Positions 1-11,599 of a DNA stretch of 64,000 nt are shown piece by piece. The position numbers and the translations under genes are program-made. How positions within the stretch are numbered: position 1 is the stretch's first letter; every line of letters starts with the position of its first letter. The notes beneath the pieces are model-generated. The model was not told where the DNA came from and searched no databases. It saw only the letters and a list, made by a program, of their open reading frames with translations. Source of the stretch: Prorocentrum cordatum (taxonomy: Eukaryota > Sar > Dinophyceae > Prorocentrales > Prorocentraceae); NCBI GenBank assembly GCA_963575745.1, contig CAUYUJ010016371.1:740726-804725 (forward strand), written 5' to 3'.

Positions 1-78
1 CCGGCGATGCATCGGCGACGTGAGCGATGAGCGATGCATCGACGACTCCAGCGTGGAGAAATTCGGACTCCACATCGA

Positions 79-108
79 GCCGCATCGCCGATGCATCGGC
101 GATGCGGC
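79..108. repeat. 30-bp perfect palindrome
   Basis: The sequence is its own reverse complement over 30 bases, centred on ATGCAT at about 91-96. Related GATGCATCGGCGAC-type words lie at 5-50, so this is the best copy in a small cluster. No gene is visible in 1-640. Function is unknown; it could be a cruciform-prone site or a mobile-element end. Confidence 0.8.
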
Positions 109-643
109 GCGAACCTCCGACCCCATATACTCGGACCCCATCTGAGAGGCCTAGATTGGGACCAGTGGACAGCCGAAAGAAAAACTTAGGGACTCGGGAT
201 CCACGGGGAGTCGGCGAGCGCGTCTGGGCTCGGACTCCTCCAGGGCCTGTGGAAAACCGAAAAACCGGATGGATTCTGGACCCATCCGTCGGGCTCATCC
301 GTCGCCCAACACTGGCGGCATGAGCGACGGAGCGCGGCTCCCTGGAGCGATGCCTCGAGCGCGGCTCCTGGGCGGCACATTGCTCGGCCGGCCCCGCCGG
401 AAGCCTCGGAGACCAGCTGACAGCATCATCAGCACGCACTGTGGGCAGCCTGGGATTCGGATGCAGAGCTCGGCGTGCTCCAAGATCGGCCCTGCAACTA
501 CTCGGGTCCGGCCTGCCCTGAAGAAGGCGCGGGAACTTCGGAACTCCTGCTTGCCTGGTACCGTGCGAGTGGCGTCTCGGGGAAAAGGAGAGGGGGGCCT
601 CAAGACGATGAGGGATGAGGACTGAGTGATGAAGCGGAATGAT

Positions 644-708
644 GGAGGAGGAGGAGGAGGAGGAGGAGGAGGAGGAGGAGGAGGAGGAGGAGGAGGAGGA
701 AGAGGAGA
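644..708. repeat. (GGA)n microsatellite
   Basis: About 20 GGA triplets with a slightly impure end. It opens poly-Gly and poly-Glu frames on plus and poly-Pro, Leu or Ser frames on minus, none credible as a gene. The GC-rich DNA from 709 to about 1,240 shows no gene I can support, although it could hold decayed 3' sequence of the LINE scrap at 1,240-1,489. Confidence 0.9.
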
Positions 709-1239
709 AGCGAGTGACGCACCGCGGGTTGCCGCGCGGCCCCCTCGCCCGCCAGCCACGCGCACCCCGCGCGGCAGCGGGCGCTCATGCCAGCGCCAGC
801 AGACGCCCGCGTGCGCGGCGTGCAGGGCGCGCGGCGGCTGCAGCGGGAGTCCGCTGAGGCCAAGCCGCCGCGCTCAGCCGTCAGCCCAGCGGCACCAGGT
901 CGACGGCGACCTTCTGCGAGAGCACGGGCGCGACCTTCTTGCCGAGCCTCGCGATCGCGGCCCGCCAAGTCGGAGGCCAAGCTGGACGCCCGCTGCGTGC
1001 CGACTACCCCACAGGCTGCGCACGCCACCACGGGCATCTCGCGCACCAGGTCGGCGTGTCGCGGACGGGCGTGATCTGGACCAGCATGTTCGCGCGCTTG
1101 CCAGCCTCCTTCGGCGCATCGTTGTGGCCGATCGCCGCCGCAGCGATCGACCCGGGGCACTCGCCCACACACTGCAGCCACCTGCAGCGGCTGCATCCGC
1201 GCTCGCCCTCAGGACCACGGAGGTCACAGGCCAGCTTCG

Positions 1240-1489
1240 CTACTGGGGCCACGGCGGCAGCAGCGCGAGGGGCAGGCCGATTGGCCTTGGCGACCCTGTG
1301 GGTGTCCCTGCCCACGAGCGCACGACAGCAACGACCCACATGCCGACACCCTCGACCATCGTGTCCGCCGACTTGGCGGCCTGGTCAGCGTAGCGGTTGC
1401 CGAGCCAGTCGCGGTGGGTGATCTTGGTCGCGTCGACCACCTCACGCCGCGGCAGGTGAGCAGGCACCTTCCTGACGGAGAGCCCGCCA
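1240..1489 (-). pseudogene. LINE-type RNase H C-terminal fragment
   Basis: Reading on the minus strand from the edge of the GGA array, the frame gives KVPAHLP (about 1,451-1,471) and then GNRYADQAAK (GNRYAD at 1,384-1,401). In the RNase H domain of non-LTR retrotransposon ORF2 proteins, a lysine-valine-x-x-histidine loop carries a catalytic-site histidine and a GN..AD..A helix carries the last aspartate. Both are present in the expected order and spacing. Everything upstream (first strand, catalytic Glu and second Asp) is absent because the frame runs straight into poly-Pro encoded by the GGA array at 1,490. Downstream to about 1,240 the frame stays open but is not recognisable. I infer a 5'-truncated retroelement relic. 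Confidence 0.6.
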
Positions 1490-1652
1490 GGAGGAGGAGG
1501 AGGAGGAGGAGGAGGAGGAGGAGGAGGAGGAGGAGGAGGAGGAGGAGGAGGAGGAGGAGGAGGAGGAGGAGGAGGGGGAGGGGGAGGAGGGGGAGGAGGA
1601 GGAGGAGGAAGAGGAGGAGGAGGAGAAGGAGGAGGAAGAAGAGGAGGAAGAA
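1490..1652. repeat. (GGA)n microsatellite, degenerate at the right end
   Basis: More than 30 pure GGA triplets followed by GGGGGA, GAAGGA and GAAGAA variants. It lies directly against the 5' side of the minus-strand RNase H scrap. Long poly-Pro, Ser, Leu and Arg frames here are artefacts. Positions 1,653-1,850 hold nothing recognisable. Confidence 0.9.
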
Positions 1653-1849
1653 TAATAAAGGAATCTTCCGAGACCCGCTCGCCGGGGGTGCAAATGCGTG
1701 TGGGACAACTGGCATTCCCCCTTTCTCCGTTTCCCCCTCCCCTGGGGTCTGACATCCGTTAACAATAAGGGGCGGGGGGATGACAAAGGGGAACGGAAGG
1801 GGGGCGAACTCGCCAACGCACCCCGAAAGGATTGTATAATTCTTGAATT

Positions 1850-2215
1850 ATCAACTGCGGTTGGATATGCTGGAATAATCAATCCGAATGCGTCATTGCA
1901 GTTGGTCTACTCGCCAGAACAAGGGAGAAATGTTATTCCAGAACTATCACACAATTTACTTATCTTGCGTCGTGGGTCGGTTTTGATTATTGGATGCAGG
2001 CTCGCTGGCCGGAGAGGGTGGACACAATCATTCCAGTTCCAGAATATCGGACAAACATTTGCTATTCTTGAACATTGGTTCGGTTTGGGTTCTTGACACC
2101 GGGCTCGCCGGCCGGAGGAGGGGGAGACAACCATTCTGCTTCCAAAATACTGGATAAAGGGGTTCGGCATTCTTGAATCGAGGATTGGGTTTGATTATTC
2201 CCTACCTAGGCTCTG
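1850..2215. repeat. Degenerate satellite I, period about 105 bp
   Basis: Three diverged units share TTGGGTTTGATTATT-like starts (about 1,981, 2,088 and 2,188), a GGCTCGC.GGCCGGAG block, and ATTC.AGTTCCAGAATA. The same words return at 3,360-3,600 on the other side of the AGCAT/CTA microsatellite block, so that block appears to interrupt the satellite. Confidence 0.6.
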
Positions 2216-2289
2216 CCTAGAAGGCTTCTTACTCTGTTGGCTTAAAAAGGGGCCAGGCAGTGGAAATCGCCCCGGGCGGTTCCCCCAGT

Positions 2290-2580
2290 CCCCTGGAAGC
2301 CAAGCAAAAGCAACAGCAAAGGTAAAAGCAAACGCGCGGTTCCCTCAGTTGCGCTCCCTGGGTGCCAAGCAGAAGCAAAAGCAAACGCAACAGTGAAGAC
2401 AAAAGCGAAGGCAAAGCAAAAGCATAGCATAGCATAGCATAGCATAGCCCAGCATAGCATAGCGCAGCATAGCATAGCATAGCATAGCCTAACTAGCCTA
2501 GCATAGCATTGCGCATCATATAATAGCATAGCATCGAATAGCATAGTATAGCATAGCATAGCAGAGCATAGCGCAACACA
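2290..2580. repeat. AAGCAAAAGC-type and (AGCAT)n arrays
   Basis: Positions 2,290-2,415 are built from AAGCAAAAGCAAACGCAACAG-like words, then a pentanucleotide array of AGCAT units with single-base variants runs from about 2,420 to 2,580. A five-base period cycles through all frames and gives a Met-Leu-Cys-Tyr peptide on minus, which is not a gene. Confidence 0.85.
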
Positions 2581-2589
2581 ACATCCACT

Positions 2590-3290
<701 letters not shown>

Positions 3291-3359
3291 ATGAGGAGAA
3301 AGAGAAGGACGGCCTTTACCGCTCCTACTAATGATGCTTTCCTAGAGGCTCCAACTCCT

Positions 3360-3600
3360 AGGTAGGGTCGCACTGGGATAATTGAATCCTGGCTCCCTGG
3401 CCAGGAGGGGAACGACAACAATCTGTCTTCCAGAATCGGGAATCGGGGTTCGTTAGGTAATCTTGAGTCGTGGATTGGGTTTGATCGTTGCTGGGAACGG
3501 GGGAGAGAATCATTACTATTCCAGAATAGTGAATAGGGGTTCGTTTAGATTGAACCAGGAAGTCGGGTTCGATTACTGAATTCGGGCTCGGCAACTGAAA
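3360..3600. repeat. Satellite I resumed
   Basis: Units with ATTGGGTTTGATCGTTG, GGCTCCCTGGCCAGGAGG and CATTACTATTCCAGAATA repeat the words seen at 1,850-2,215. No gene is present. Confidence 0.55.
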
Positions 3601-3689
3601 GGGGGCAAAACGTCGAAGCGGAACCAGCCGTGACGTCGAGACTGCGCTAGGAAGGCCAAAAAAGGAGAAACGTGAGAATCCAATTGTGG

Positions 3690-4420
3690 AGGGGGGAAAC
3701 AAGGAGAACGGCGCTTACTCCTTGGGAGTGATGGGGGTCCAGCATTCCCAAGATAATACTGGAAGAAAGGCTTTGCTACTCACATGGACTAATGGACAAA
3801 GGACTGGTGCCCCCAAGGAATCGTTGATCCCAATCCACGATTCCCGGCGAATTATGAAGAAGGGCCCGGTACTCCGTGGGAGTCATTTAAGACATGTCAT
3901 TCCGGAATGCTGGACACGGGCTCGTTTCATCCCTGGGAATCATGGGCAGGGGTCCATTGTTTCCTGGGAATTGGTGGACAAGGTCTCGTAATTCTTTGGG
4001 AATCACGAGCCAAGGTCTACTACTCCCCGGGAAAAATTGACAAATGTTCCTTGTTCCCGGATAATAATGGAGCCCCGACAGGGGTCCGCTATTCCTAAGG
4101 AGAAATGAACCACGGCTTATTACTCCTCGGAATGACGGACACATGTTTGCCACTCCCAAGGAATAACCGACAAGACTTCGCGACTCCCCGGGAATAGTGA
4201 GCAGGGGCCCATTATTCATGAAGAATGTGAAACACAGTAATTTGTCCCCGGGATCAGGTAGTAGAGGAACATGTTTCACTATTCCGTGTGAATAATCAAT
4301 CAGCCAAGGTTCGCTATCCCCCAGGAATGATGAAAAGGGGACAAGGCTCAATATCCCAAAATGTGGAAACGTGGTCGGTTATTCCAGAATGACCGGCCGA
4401 AAGTTTTATTGATTTGAAAC
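3690..4420. repeat. Degenerate satellite II, period about 31 bp
   Basis: Successive units such as CCCTGGGAATCATGGGCAGG (3,930), CCTGGGAATTGGTGGACAAG (3,963) and TTTGGGAATCACGAGCCAAG (about 3,995) repeat every 31-32 bases, then drift. Open frames on both strands are repeat shadows. Positions 4,421-4,480 show nothing. Confidence 0.6.
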
Positions 4421-4479
4421 CCATCCTGCGCCCCTGAAGATTCCACCTAAGCTTGCTCAATATGGGCTCCAACGTGCCA

Positions 4480-6750
4480 AGTAAACCAACATAACCTCAA
4501 AAAGACAACAGAAGCCTCCAAGACGCCCTCAGAGAAACGCCAAGAGGACCCCCAAGAGGGCCCCAAAAGGCCCAAGTCGCCCTAATCCCACCAGGCTTCT
4601 GGGCGTAGGTTGTCTGGGGAGCTTTCTTTTCCAACCCCCTTCTTCCCCTTCGTGGAGGAGTTTCTCACTGTTCCCTACTAGTATACACCCCCTCCCCGGC
4701 GACCAGCAGCCAACCAAGATCCATGCGACCCCCCCCCTTTCATCCCTGTCCAAAGAACAATACAACACGCACTCTGCCTCCACATCTGGAGCATGCGCAG
4801 CCAACCCGATGCGCACCCCCCCGTCATCCGTGTCAAAAACGATACAATGTACAGTTTGGGGCAAAATCTTGAATCATGTTCGTGAGGCCCGCGAGCACTT
4901 CGTATTGTTTTAGAGAAGGTCGGCGGGGGTGTCAGCATATTGTCTGCTGTGCACAGGGCTATTACCCCCAACAAAAACACAACACAAAATACACCTCGCG
5001 GCTAAATCTGGTTATGCGCGGCCATCCCGTGATCACTGTCAACCGGCTTTTGACAAGGACGGCGAGGGTGGTGGCGTACGGCCTGCTGTGCGCAGGCCCA
5101 CCAAACACAATGATGGGCAATGCTTTTCGACAAGGATGGTGGGGGCCGACATGTTTCCCGATGTGTGCTGTCACGTGCACTGACGCACCTGACACAATTT
5201 GCACGGGCCCCGAACGCGGCGCATCAGGCGCGGCTGGAGCATGCGGCGCGCCTGGCGCACGCGGAGCACGTGGCGCACCCGGCGCACCAAGCGTGCTTGG
5301 CACGTCTGGCCCCAGGGGTACCTCGCGCTTGTGGCGCGCCAGGCACGCGTGGCGCACCTCGTCCCAACGTCGCGCACACGGGGTTTGTTTTGGTTCCCAG
5401 TATGTAGCTGGCCATCCCATCCAAAGAGCACCGCTGAACATGCTGAGGCTCGGGTGTTATTTCTGTGTCGGGAGGTCGGGTGGGAGTGAACTAGACGGCT
5501 TGCTATGTAGGGGGTGTCTTGATCACTGTTCCTTATTCAGATACATCCCCTCCCCAAGGCGACCGGGGGCCAACCAAACACGATGCCGACACCATGCCAA
5601 CCCGTCCCCCACAATCCCCGTCGAAAAACAGTACAAGCCGCTCTCTGCCTACACATCTGGAGCATGCGCGGCCAACCCGATGCGCCCCCCCACCATCCCT
5701 GTCAAAAACCAATGCAAAAGACACTTTTGGGGGCAACATCTGGAATAATGTTCGTGAGGCCCGCGAACACTTCCTATTCTTTTGGTCAAGGGCGGCAAAG
5801 GGTGTCAGCATATTCCCTGCTGCGCGCAGTGCTACCATCCGTGACAAAAAACAAAACAGTATACACTTCGCGGCTACATCTGGATCATGCGCGGCCATCC
5901 CGCGATCACTGTCAAGTGACAGGGACGGCGGGGTGGTGGCGCGTGGTCGGCTGTTCGCAGGCCCAACGGACACAATGATGGGCATCGGTTTTCGACAAGG
6001 GTGGCGGGGGCCGACATGTTTCCCGATGTGTGCTGTCACGTGCGCAGGCGCACCTGACGCACTCTGCACGTGCCCCGAGCGCGGCGCACCTGGCGCGGCT
6101 GGAGTGCGCGGCACACCTAGCGCACTCGGAGCACGTGGCGCATCTGGCGCACCAGGCTTGCCTGGCACGCTCGGGCCGCAGGGGTACCTGGCGCGCGTGG
6201 CGCCCCTGGCACGCGTGGCGCACCTCGCCCAAACGTCCCGCACCTGGGGTCGGCTTTGGTTCCCAGTAGCTGTCCATCCAAAGTCGACCGAACATGCTCA
6301 GGCTCAGGTGCTACTTATGTGTAGGGAGGGCGTGTGGGAGTGAGCCAGACGGCTTGTGGGCGGGTGGGTGTAGCGCAAGGCGTTGGAGCGTCCATATGGC
6401 CCAAGATGGTTCCAAGAGGGCCTCAGACAGCCCAAGATGACCTCCAAGATGGTTCAAAATAGCCTAAGATGGCTCCAGATGGCTCCCAAGATTTAATGAA
6501 TGTTGCCGTCCCGCATTTTTGCTTTCGATGGCCTTTCGGGGCCTCAAGATGGCTCGAAGAGGGCCCGTGAGGGCCCAAAGAGACCCCAAGAGCGCTCAAG
6601 AGCGCTCCACGAGCGCCCCAAGAGGAGCCCAAGAGGCGATTGTGGGGGCTCCCGAGGGGGGTCTCAATTAGAACTCCCATATTTTTTTATCGAGGCAACT
6701 CCTCTGGGCATCGTTTCTGGATGGGCTGGTGGGATTACCCGAAGCGTCTA
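4480..6750 (+). mobile_element. Composite dispersed element, copy 1
   Basis: Ordered modules are shared with 43.5-44.4 kb and with 57.3-59.6 kb inverted. At 4,589-4,670 lies CTTCTGGGCG..GGT..TCTGGGGA followed by CTTCCCCTTCG. At 4,670-4,870 is the TATACACCCCCTCCCC..GGCGACC block with CATCCCTGTC and GCATGCGCAGCCAACCCGAT. At 4,876-6,360 are two tandem versions of an internal segment, offset about 864-872 bp, each containing a GGCGCACCTGGCGCGG-type core. Then follow an AAGATGG/AAGAGG array (6,380-6,640), an AATTAGAACTCCC module (about 6,665-6,680) and the terminal CTGGATGGGCTGGTGGG (6,717-6,733) with GAAGCGT (6,741). No credible protein or long terminal repeat is visible, so it is probably non-autonomous. 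Confidence 0.6.
4876..6360 (+). repeat. Tandem duplication inside composite copy 1 (two units of about 870 bp)
   Basis: ATGTTCGTGAGGCCCGCG occurs at 4,876 and 5,748, and ATGTTTCCCGATGTGTGCTG at 5,151 and 6,015. The words between them match in order. Each unit contains a GC-rich minisatellite of GGCGCACCTGG-like words (about 5,210-5,400 and 6,060-6,240). The longest frames (290, 274 and 236 codons) arise here on both strands and look like repeat shadows. Confidence 0.8.
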
Positions 6751-9700
6751 GAGTTTCGATGGAAAGCTTGCATGTTCAGCACCCACCCCTTTTTGGTGTC
6801 ATCAACGTCCAAAACGGCTCAAGAGGCCCCCCAAGACGGCCCAAGAGAGCCCCAGAACGGCGCCCAAGACGTCCACCTTGTGCAATCCTTCACCCCGGAT
6901 CCATTTTTGACTGTCCCGGGGCCCGAGAACGGCCCCCCGGAGAGAGTCAAGACACCCCTCCCCGAACCCAGAACCTCGAACCTTCCCCCGCTCCCTCCTG
7001 CTGGCCGGAACCAGTGCTGGGCCACCTCAGGCCCCCCAGGCGGCTCCAAGATCGATCGAGCCTCCTCCGTCGTCCCCGCCGTCGTCGGCGCAGCCCGCGA
7101 GCGGGGAGCGGGCCGAGCGCGCGGGGTGGCGCGGCCAGGCGCCTCGGAGAAGCGCAGCGCGGGGTGCCTGCGCGCCCGCCCGCCGGTCTGCCCAGGAGCC
7201 CAGGAGGGAAGGCCGCGGACAAGCGCAGTGCTCTGATCAGGAGGGGACGGGGGGGGGTCGGGGTGGACGAGCTGGGGGGATGGCGAAGGGGCGAAGATAT
7301 GAGCGACGCCCGAGTTGACACAGCTCCCCTCTGGGGGCCACCGCGGCCCCAAGCGTGAAGAGGACATGTGATGCGACAGACAAGACGCAACTGGATCCAA
7401 TCATTTTGCGAGGCCGACCTACTAATCACACCCCACTATGCACGCAGCTGGTTCCCCTGGACCAATTGTCCAACACGGTTCCTGCAGTTTTGCAGGACCC
7501 CCGGAGCAATCGCCATGCTAGCATCGCCCCTCCTAGAACTGTTTTTGGCGCCCCTCTCAGCCTGTAGACAGCTCCTGCACGATCAGCGGCCGCCCAAAGG
7601 CAACTGCAAGGTAGCCCAAGGTCAGCCCACGACGGTACGACGACGACCCCCCCGCAAAAAACCTTCCAGATGCCCCCTTCCCCCATGCCTCAGAAAGGGG
7701 GGAGGGGCAGATCGCCCCCAGGATGCGAAGAGCGCGGCGGCTGTGGGCTGGGACGAGGCCTGCGAGGAGGAAGGGAGGAAGGGAGGGAGGATGAGGAGCA
7801 AGGGCGCCCAAATGAGGCATCCAGCGTGGCGGGACGGGGCCAGAAGCAGCGAACACCTAACGGACATTCAGATGTGTGTTCTGCTACCGAGACACATGCC
7901 CTGGGGGAAACCACGCTTCGTGGGGCACAGGGAGCCCCTGAAGGTCGACCCCCAAGAGGACTCGTGCGAGTCCCAGTACAGCCCGAAGACGGCGCGACCC
8001 CGCCCCCGATACGGCCCAAGACCGCTTCAAGAAAACTCAAAATCGGTCGGTCGCTCACGTCTGTACGTGTTGTCACACTGGCAACCCCGACGAACAGAAC
8101 AATGGGTCTAACACATCACCGCTCGATCCGCCAATCTTCCCATCAAGTGGCGTTTGAAGTCCCTGCGTCTCGCCTTACAAGCGTTTCGCTCGAGTGCGCA
8201 CTGCATTCGATGCTTCCAGGGCTCCGAGGCGCCAGTGTGATGCAGCCGAGACGCTTCGTGAGAGCTCGGCTGAATCTTGGCGCCAGAGACTGCCCTGAGA
8301 CGGCCAGAAGATGCTCAACGGCACCCCCAAGCAGGAGTCTCCTTTCAGGCCCCCGATGGGGCTCCAAAGTGACACCCCTCTAAGCCTCCGATCTGCCTTC
8401 TGAGGGCGGGAGGTTGGAAGAAGATGATGGGGAGAAGGATGACGGAAGATAAGAACGATGCCTAAGACAATGAGAGGGGGTCAAGACCACCGCCGGTTCA
8501 AGCAGAACGCTGAACTGAACTCGAACGGGCATGAAACTCCCCCGCTCTCGCTACTGCGCTGGTACGATGGTGGGATTTGCTGCAACCATGTGGACATACT
8601 TCGTCTCCAATACAACTGTGGTTTGTCCACCACCTCTACACAAGAACTCGTGGTTCGGTGGCGGATGTGGACATCATCAAGCCTCCGATGGGGGAGGGCG
8701 AGGAGGGGGGAGGAAAAGCCCACAATTGGATAAGCCCACAATCAGGTGACGCCCGACCTGCGCACAGCGCCGCCTCGGCCCCACGACTGTGCTCTTGAGC
8801 CGCAATGCCATTGAATACCCGCTTTCTGGGAATATCGATCCTCAAAGATCATCCCGCTCACTCAGGAGCCGAACGACTGGGAGGGGGAGCGGAGGGGGGG
8901 ATCCGGGTTGGTAGAAGAGAAATTCGGGGAGAGGACAAGCCCGCGAGCTTCCCTCTTCTTTCGTTCTCTCTCTCTCTCTCTATCTCTACGGTCGGACCTA
9001 GGACAGAGAAACAACCTTCAAGAACATTAGGCACTAGGCCCGCCAAAACACACAGAACATCCAAGGACACCCTCCCCAGGATGCACAATGACATCTACTA
9101 AACACGACAAACATTATGGTACCCTCCACAAGCCGACCTCGATTTTGTACCTCAGTCGTATTCGTCCGCGGATGGCTCCGTCATTCTGCCAACATGTCAC
9201 GCTCACAACCACGCGACCCCACCATTCGAATGGATCATCGGTAGCATACGGGATGTTTGTGACACTGCAAGTTTGTACTTGCTTCTCTCGCAGAAGGCCC
9301 TCCACCGTCCCCGTGGCCACTTTCCAGGACTGCGAACCGCAGCATACTCGAGCCATGTCGTCCTCGAGTCTGAAGGAAGCCCCTTCCCTTTTGACCTTTC
9401 CTCGCGAAGAGGTGAATTTGGGGTGGGGGTGTGTGGGCGAGTGGGTGGACCTCCAGAGGGAGATACGCGGAGTCGGGGATCAACTTGGTAGACCTTGGAA
9501 CCACTTTGGCTTAATTGTCGCTCGCAAGGGCAACGCTTCGTCAACTTCACTAAACCAACCACTTGCCAACTTGGGCCAATTTCGACCACTTTCCAATGTG
9601 ATTTCGAAAGGCCACCTTGCCGACAAGTGGCAACAACTGGAACCACCTGGGCTCCCCCCGTGCTGCCCCCCTTGGTGCCCCTCTGAACCGTTCGAACCCG

Positions 9701-10200
9701 TGGTCTCGCGCTCCTTTGCTGCTCCTGCCTGTGGGCCCGGGGGCTGGCGAAGCGATGGAGCCGCAAGACCTCCCGCGTGCGGGGACAGGCCTTCAACCTC
9801 AGACTGCAGGTCCGTCTCGAAGCAAGCTTCTGCCCCTGGCCCTTGGCGGTGTTAAATCTATTCTGAGCCCCTTCTGGGCCCGAAGCCGCCGAAACCAAGA
9901 AACTGGTGACTCCACCGCTTCAAAACATGTGTTCAATCGGATCGTTTTTTTTACTCCGACTGTCCATCGTGGTCGGGGCATGCGGGGAACACACGCAAAA
10001 ACACGATACGATGAGGGAGCGGGAAAAAGAGAGAAGCGGCAACGGACCGCTGTTTCTTCAAACCGTGGACCCAACACCACAGGGCTGAGAACCATCACGC
10101 ATCACGCATCAACAACAAACATCGCACATCACACACCAGCAACAACAACCACACAACACACACAATAAACATTGCTGGTATGTGCTGCGATGTTTACGGT
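6751..10200. other. No gene recognised
   Basis: This is mixed-complexity DNA. Positions 6,820-6,910 carry more CCAAGACGGCCC words, 7,030-7,260 is very GC-rich, and 8,965-8,986 is a short CT run. Open frames of 190-255 codons exist on both strands in 6.8-9.9 kb, but none shows a domain or a composition bias that favours one strand. Confidence 0.4.
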
Positions 10201-10205
10201 TGATG

Positions 10206-10350
10206 CTGGTAATCGCAACGACGGCGACGATGATACTGACGACGACGGTATTGATGACGATGACGACGACGATGAACACGACGATGACGATGGCGACGAC
10301 GGTCATGGTGAGGATGATGATCACGACGACGACGACGACGCCTGGGGGCC
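10206..10350. repeat. GAC/GAT trinucleotide-rich tract
   Basis: Imperfect GACGATGAC repeats give poly-Asp on plus and poly-Val/Ile on minus. This is a degenerate microsatellite. Positions 10,351-10,640 show no gene. Confidence 0.8.
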
Positions 10351-10699
10351 CAAATGTACCAAACAACGTAATCGTCATGTGTGTGCCTGCCTCTTTGCCA
10401 CGCCCAAGGTCCGTATGCGATTTTCCCCCATTAACACAAGAATTACATGGGCAACGCCGTGCTGCAACAACAAATGCAGCAGCCCACCAAACCTGGGACT
10501 GCTACACTTGTATAGTATTAGTGCTGTTGGCAACAAGGACACTGGGTGGGGACCCACGGCTTTCCTTGTTACCAGCGCGCTGAAGCAGATCAAGGTCACA
10601 CAACTACTCAAGCCAGTTGCGGCCCCATCGAGGCTCACAACGCTTCGAAGATCCCCAGCGTAATTCTTCGTAGCTGCGCTGGGGATCGTTGAAATCTTG

Positions 10700-10925
10700 T
10701 GATTCGAAGGGGGTCACACAGATTTGCATAATCTTTGTGATTTGCAGGGGGTCACAACTATTCAAAGATTCTCTGTTCGGCACTTCGCGGCAATCTTTGT
10801 GACGGCCAAGTGCTTGATCACAACGATTGCGTGGAACGGCTGCGCTCGTGATCTTTGAATATTTGTGACTCGCAAAAGGATCACACATATTTGCATAATC
10901 ATCGTGATTCGCTGGGGGTCATAAA
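10700..10925. repeat. Diverged duplicate of about 46 bp around GGGTCACAC..TTTGCATAAT
   Basis: A segment at about 10,709-10,754 (GGGGTCACACAGATTTGCAT onward to GGGGGTCAC) is echoed at about 10,877-10,922, with the related words ATTTGTGACTCGC and GATCTTTGAA between them. It is AT-richer than its surroundings. No gene is visible from here to 11,600, including the CGTCGTCCTC-rich stretch at 11,275-11,345. Confidence 0.55.
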
Positions 10926-11599
10926 TATGTGCGGAATCTGTGCGGTCACAAGACGTTGCGACATCACGTAGACTTGCGCGCTCTTGGATCTCCAGCGCAG
11001 CGTGGAGGACGAGGGTGAGGAGGTTGAGGAGGAGGAGTAGGAGGATGACAAAGAAGCACGAAACCTTCCAGAAACGATTGCCAGGCGTGACGCATGGCAA
11101 GAATTTAGGACCAAGGGCGGCATTCGAAGAACAACAAGACAATCGTTTACGTATGTTGTATCCGCGCGCGTGCTTCGAAAGCGCCGCAAAACACGCCGTT
11201 GCACCGAGCCTTGGACCTCGGGACCCCTACCGACACCGTGTCAGACACGATCCAATCCAATGTCACACCTCTTTTCCTCCTCGTCCTTCTCGTTCTCGCC
11301 GTCGTCGTCCTCATCATCCCACGCCCCCTCGTCGTCATCCCCTGTGTGCTCGGTTATCCTCCTTCTTCTCTTTTTTCCTTGCTCCGCCGAGTCCGCCTTT
11401 TCACCGTCAGGGCTGTTGTATTCGCTGCTGGCACGCGCTGCCTTTTAGATCCTTTTAGGCCCAACATGGTCTACCAGCTACTCCAGAAAAGATAGTCAAA
11501 CGTGGCAAGAGTTGTGAGCCTCGTGCGCGTGCCGGTGCATCGATAGCATGCCGCTGTATCATTGTATTTAGCCTCGGCCCCCTGGTGAAGTCCAGCTGG

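Noticed and set aside
15-120. Telomere or centromere signal
   Set aside because: There are only a few GATGCATCGG words and no telomeric TTTAGGG or TTAGGG array anywhere seen.
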